Shown here piece after piece: positions 62,610-64,000 of a stretch of 64,000 nucleotides of DNA. The stretch lies in contig OY782758.1 of the NCBI GenBank assembly GCA_963678215.1, positions 496,001 to 560,000 on the forward strand, given 5' to 3'. The translations under genes and the position numbers were made by a program. The DNA is from Thiobius zoothamnicola (GTDB lineage: Bacteria; Pseudomonadota; Gammaproteobacteria; Chromatiales; Chromatiaceae). The number at the start of each line of letters is the position of its first letter. Within the stretch, counting starts at the first letter, position 1. The notes under the pieces were generated by a model, which searched no databases, was not told the origin of the DNA, and saw nothing but the letters and a program-made list of their open reading frames with translations.

Positions 62610-63658
62610 ATACAACGTTCGATATTGGCTTCCGCCGGTAAATCAACGCCATCAAGCCAATGATTGACGAGACGTTGACTATACCAGGGGATCGTTAAAG
62701 CCCCACGAGCGCCAAACCCGTTGAAAAGACCTAATCGCCAATGCGTGGCATGCACGCCGATGAAAGGATGACGATCACGGGTGGCGGGACGCACACCAGC
62801 CAAATGCGACTTGATGCGTAAACCGTCAGATGACGTCAATAGTGCATCCAAGCCTTGTCGTAAATCTTTTTCCCCTTGTCGGGTTGGCTGGTTATCAATG
62901 CCCTGATGCTGATGGGTTGCGCCAAAACGATAATCGCCATTGCGTAGTGGAATCAGCCAATGGGCGCTGTTAATGATTGTTTTACAAAGGCTTTCATTAC
63001 TCGCCAAGGTGAGTATTTCGCCTTTATCCGGCTGTAAAGGCAACGCTTTGAACCATGGGTTAGCCTGCATTCGATAGCCTTCACAAAATATGAGGAATTT
63101 CGCGCGTATATCCCCATAGCTGACATGGCGATCTGATGGTTTAATCTGCTGGTAATCGCAAACCTGTTCTAATAACGCCTTGCGTTGTTTGAGCCAGTGG
63201 CCAATATCCAATAAAAGCGAGGGTATATCCACATAGCCAGTTCGATATTGCCAAAAACCGCCATAAGGTGCTTGTACAAAATTCGGCACATCTGTTTGAT
63301 CTAACTCAGGCCCCCAATATCTTTGACAGATTTTTTCATCCAACCGGCGCGTATAAAAACGCCTTTGTTCTCTGGAACGGAACAATCTTTGCATATTTAA
63401 CGGGTGCCAATAGCGCTTGCCTGAAAAACGCTCCAGTGACTGATAAAACACCATGGCGGCATTTAGCCAATCATCCATACGCGGATGGCCGTTAAAACGC
63501 ATGCCCGCCATTGGATTCACCATCCCGGCGGCGACCATTGACGATGCTGTACGACGGCGGTCATCCATCACCAATACCTTTTGCTGGCGCTCAATGAGTC
63601 GCCAGGCCAGCAAACTCCCTGCCAGGCCTTGACCGATAATGATGAAATCGTAATTCAA
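62606..63658 (-). CDS. DAO-family FAD oxidoreductase, MnmC oxidase/MnmL-like
   Basis: The 350-residue protein starts with an FAD motif (NYDFIIIGQGLAGSLLAWRL), has GMVNPMAGMRF, and ends in the DAO-family GVRPATRDRHPFIGVH...LGLFNGFGARGALTIPW. This C-terminal block is like the oxidase part of MnmC, which turns cmnm5U to nm5U in tRNA. A separate oxidase followed by a MnmM-type methyltransferase would make a split version of the MnmC pathway. The start is probably TTG 63658, right before NYDFIII; another TTG lies at 63673. No ATG fits. Confidence 0.78.
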   Translation of the reverse strand: MNYDFIIIGQGLAGSLLAWRLIERQQKVLVMDDRRRTASSMVAAGMVNPMAGMRFNGHPRMDDWLNAAMVFYQSLERFSGKRYWHPLNMQRLFRSREQRRFYTRRLDEKICQRYWGPELDQTDVPNFVQAPYGGFWQYRTGYVDIPSLLLDIGHWLKQRKALLEQVCDYQQIKPSDRHVSYGDIRAKFLIFCEGYRMQANPWFKALPLQPDKGEILTLASNESLCKTIINSAHWLIPLRNGDYRFGATHQHQGIDNQPTRQGEKDLRQGLDALLTSSDGLRIKSHLAGVRPATRDRHPFIGVHATHWRLGLFNGFGARGALTIPWYSQRLVNHWLDGVDLPAEANIERCI

Positions 63659-63725
63659 TCTGAGAAAAACCAATCAGGTTTTATTGCTAACATAAACGCC
63701 CGGTACATCTTAGCGACACTCCCCT

Positions 63726-64000
63726 ATGAGAACCAGCTCTCGCCTGTTGGGCGTCAACATTGATCATATTGCAACCATTCGTCAAGCACGCGGCACACGC
63801 TATCCTGAAGTCATCCAGGCGGCGTTAATCGCTGAACAGGCGGGTGCCGACCTCATTACTTTACACTTACGTGAAGATCGACGGCATATTCAGGATCGTG
63901 ATGTGCGCTTACTGGCCGAATGCCTGCAAACCCGCATGAATCTGGAAATGGCCGCCACGCCGGAAATGCAGCAAATAGCCTGCGAAATTCAACCCACGGA
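63726..64000 (+). CDS. pdxJ: Pyridoxine 5'-phosphate synthase (3' partial)
   Basis: The first 91 codons of PdxJ are present and run off the window. LLGVNIDHIATIRQARGTRYPE, then AALIAEQAGADLITLHLRED, are the family's N-terminal phosphate- and substrate-binding blocks. PdxJ condenses deoxyxylulose phosphate with 3-amino-2-oxopropyl phosphate to pyridoxine phosphate. ATG 63726 is the start; the gene is divergent from the FAD oxidase gene. Confidence 0.93.
   Translation, partial: MRTSSRLLGVNIDHIATIRQARGTRYPEVIQAALIAEQAGADLITLHLREDRRHIQDRDVRLLAECLQTRMNLEMAATPEMQQIACEIQPT

Overview
The window is a piece of a gammaproteobacterial chromosome. The signs are a complete ccm (System I) cytochrome c maturation set apart from ccmAB, a proteobacterial three-gene bc1 complex, the AceK/Icd control pair, SthA, a ROK/FGGY/queF/nadA gene string, and a T6SS-type Tae4/Tai4 pair. 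A flavocytochrome c sulfide dehydrogenase-like flavoprotein, a rhodanese and a small protein resembling sulfur-globule proteins hint at a sulfur-oxidising lifestyle. That is inference; nothing in the window names the species.

Layout. 1-11.4 kb: a three-gene operon of a giant secreted PA14/fibronectin/multihaem protein (5' end outside the window), a Tat-exported DUF1501 protein and an FccB-like flavoprotein. 11.5-19.2 kb: aceK, sthA, an orphan Tae4/Tai4 amidase-immunity pair, a cytochrome c' gene under a possible FNR box, tRNA-Ser(UGA), a CmoA-like methyltransferase and icd. 19.2-27.6 kb (minus strand): nadA, a ROK kinase, a dynamin-like GTPase, an FGGY kinase, queF, a rhodanese, a Rieske ferredoxin, a TrpD-like protein and an N-carbamoylputrescine amidase. 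27.7-38.1 kb: an AT-richer island with one six-gene operon (two RND permeases, an OB-fold-like periplasmic protein, a minimal adaptor, an AlgE-like outer membrane barrel and a lipoprotein), preceded by an FNR-like box.

38.1-42 kb: ampD, an FKBP isomerase, nadC, rsmA, the sulfur-globule-like gene with its own strong promoter and terminator, and a CNP1-like gene. 42-50 kb (minus strand): ccmCDE and ccmFGHI, separated by a 2.2-kb insert with a DUF2130 coiled-coil protein, a YoeB toxin remnant and an unknown exported protein. 50-55.5 kb (minus strand): petABC, a Nif3-like protein, a small unknown protein and cysS. 55.6-64 kb: two cyclophilins, a dGTPase gene cut in two by a 1263-bp IS3-family element with a 3-bp target duplication, lpxA, purH, a two-gene operon resembling a split MnmC pathway (FAD oxidase plus MnmM-type methyltransferase), and the start of pdxJ.

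How the parts fit: much of the window concerns periplasmic redox chemistry. ccm genes make c-type cytochromes, used by bc1, by the cytochrome c' and by the four-CXXCH giant protein. The giant protein has a dihaem stretch like the cytochrome partner of flavocytochrome c, and the flavin subunit is encoded two genes downstream with no separate cytochrome subunit. The two most novel-looking systems are this surface flavocytochrome-like operon and the paired-RND/AlgE island, in which the second permease has lost one of the two transmembrane aspartates normally used for proton transfer.
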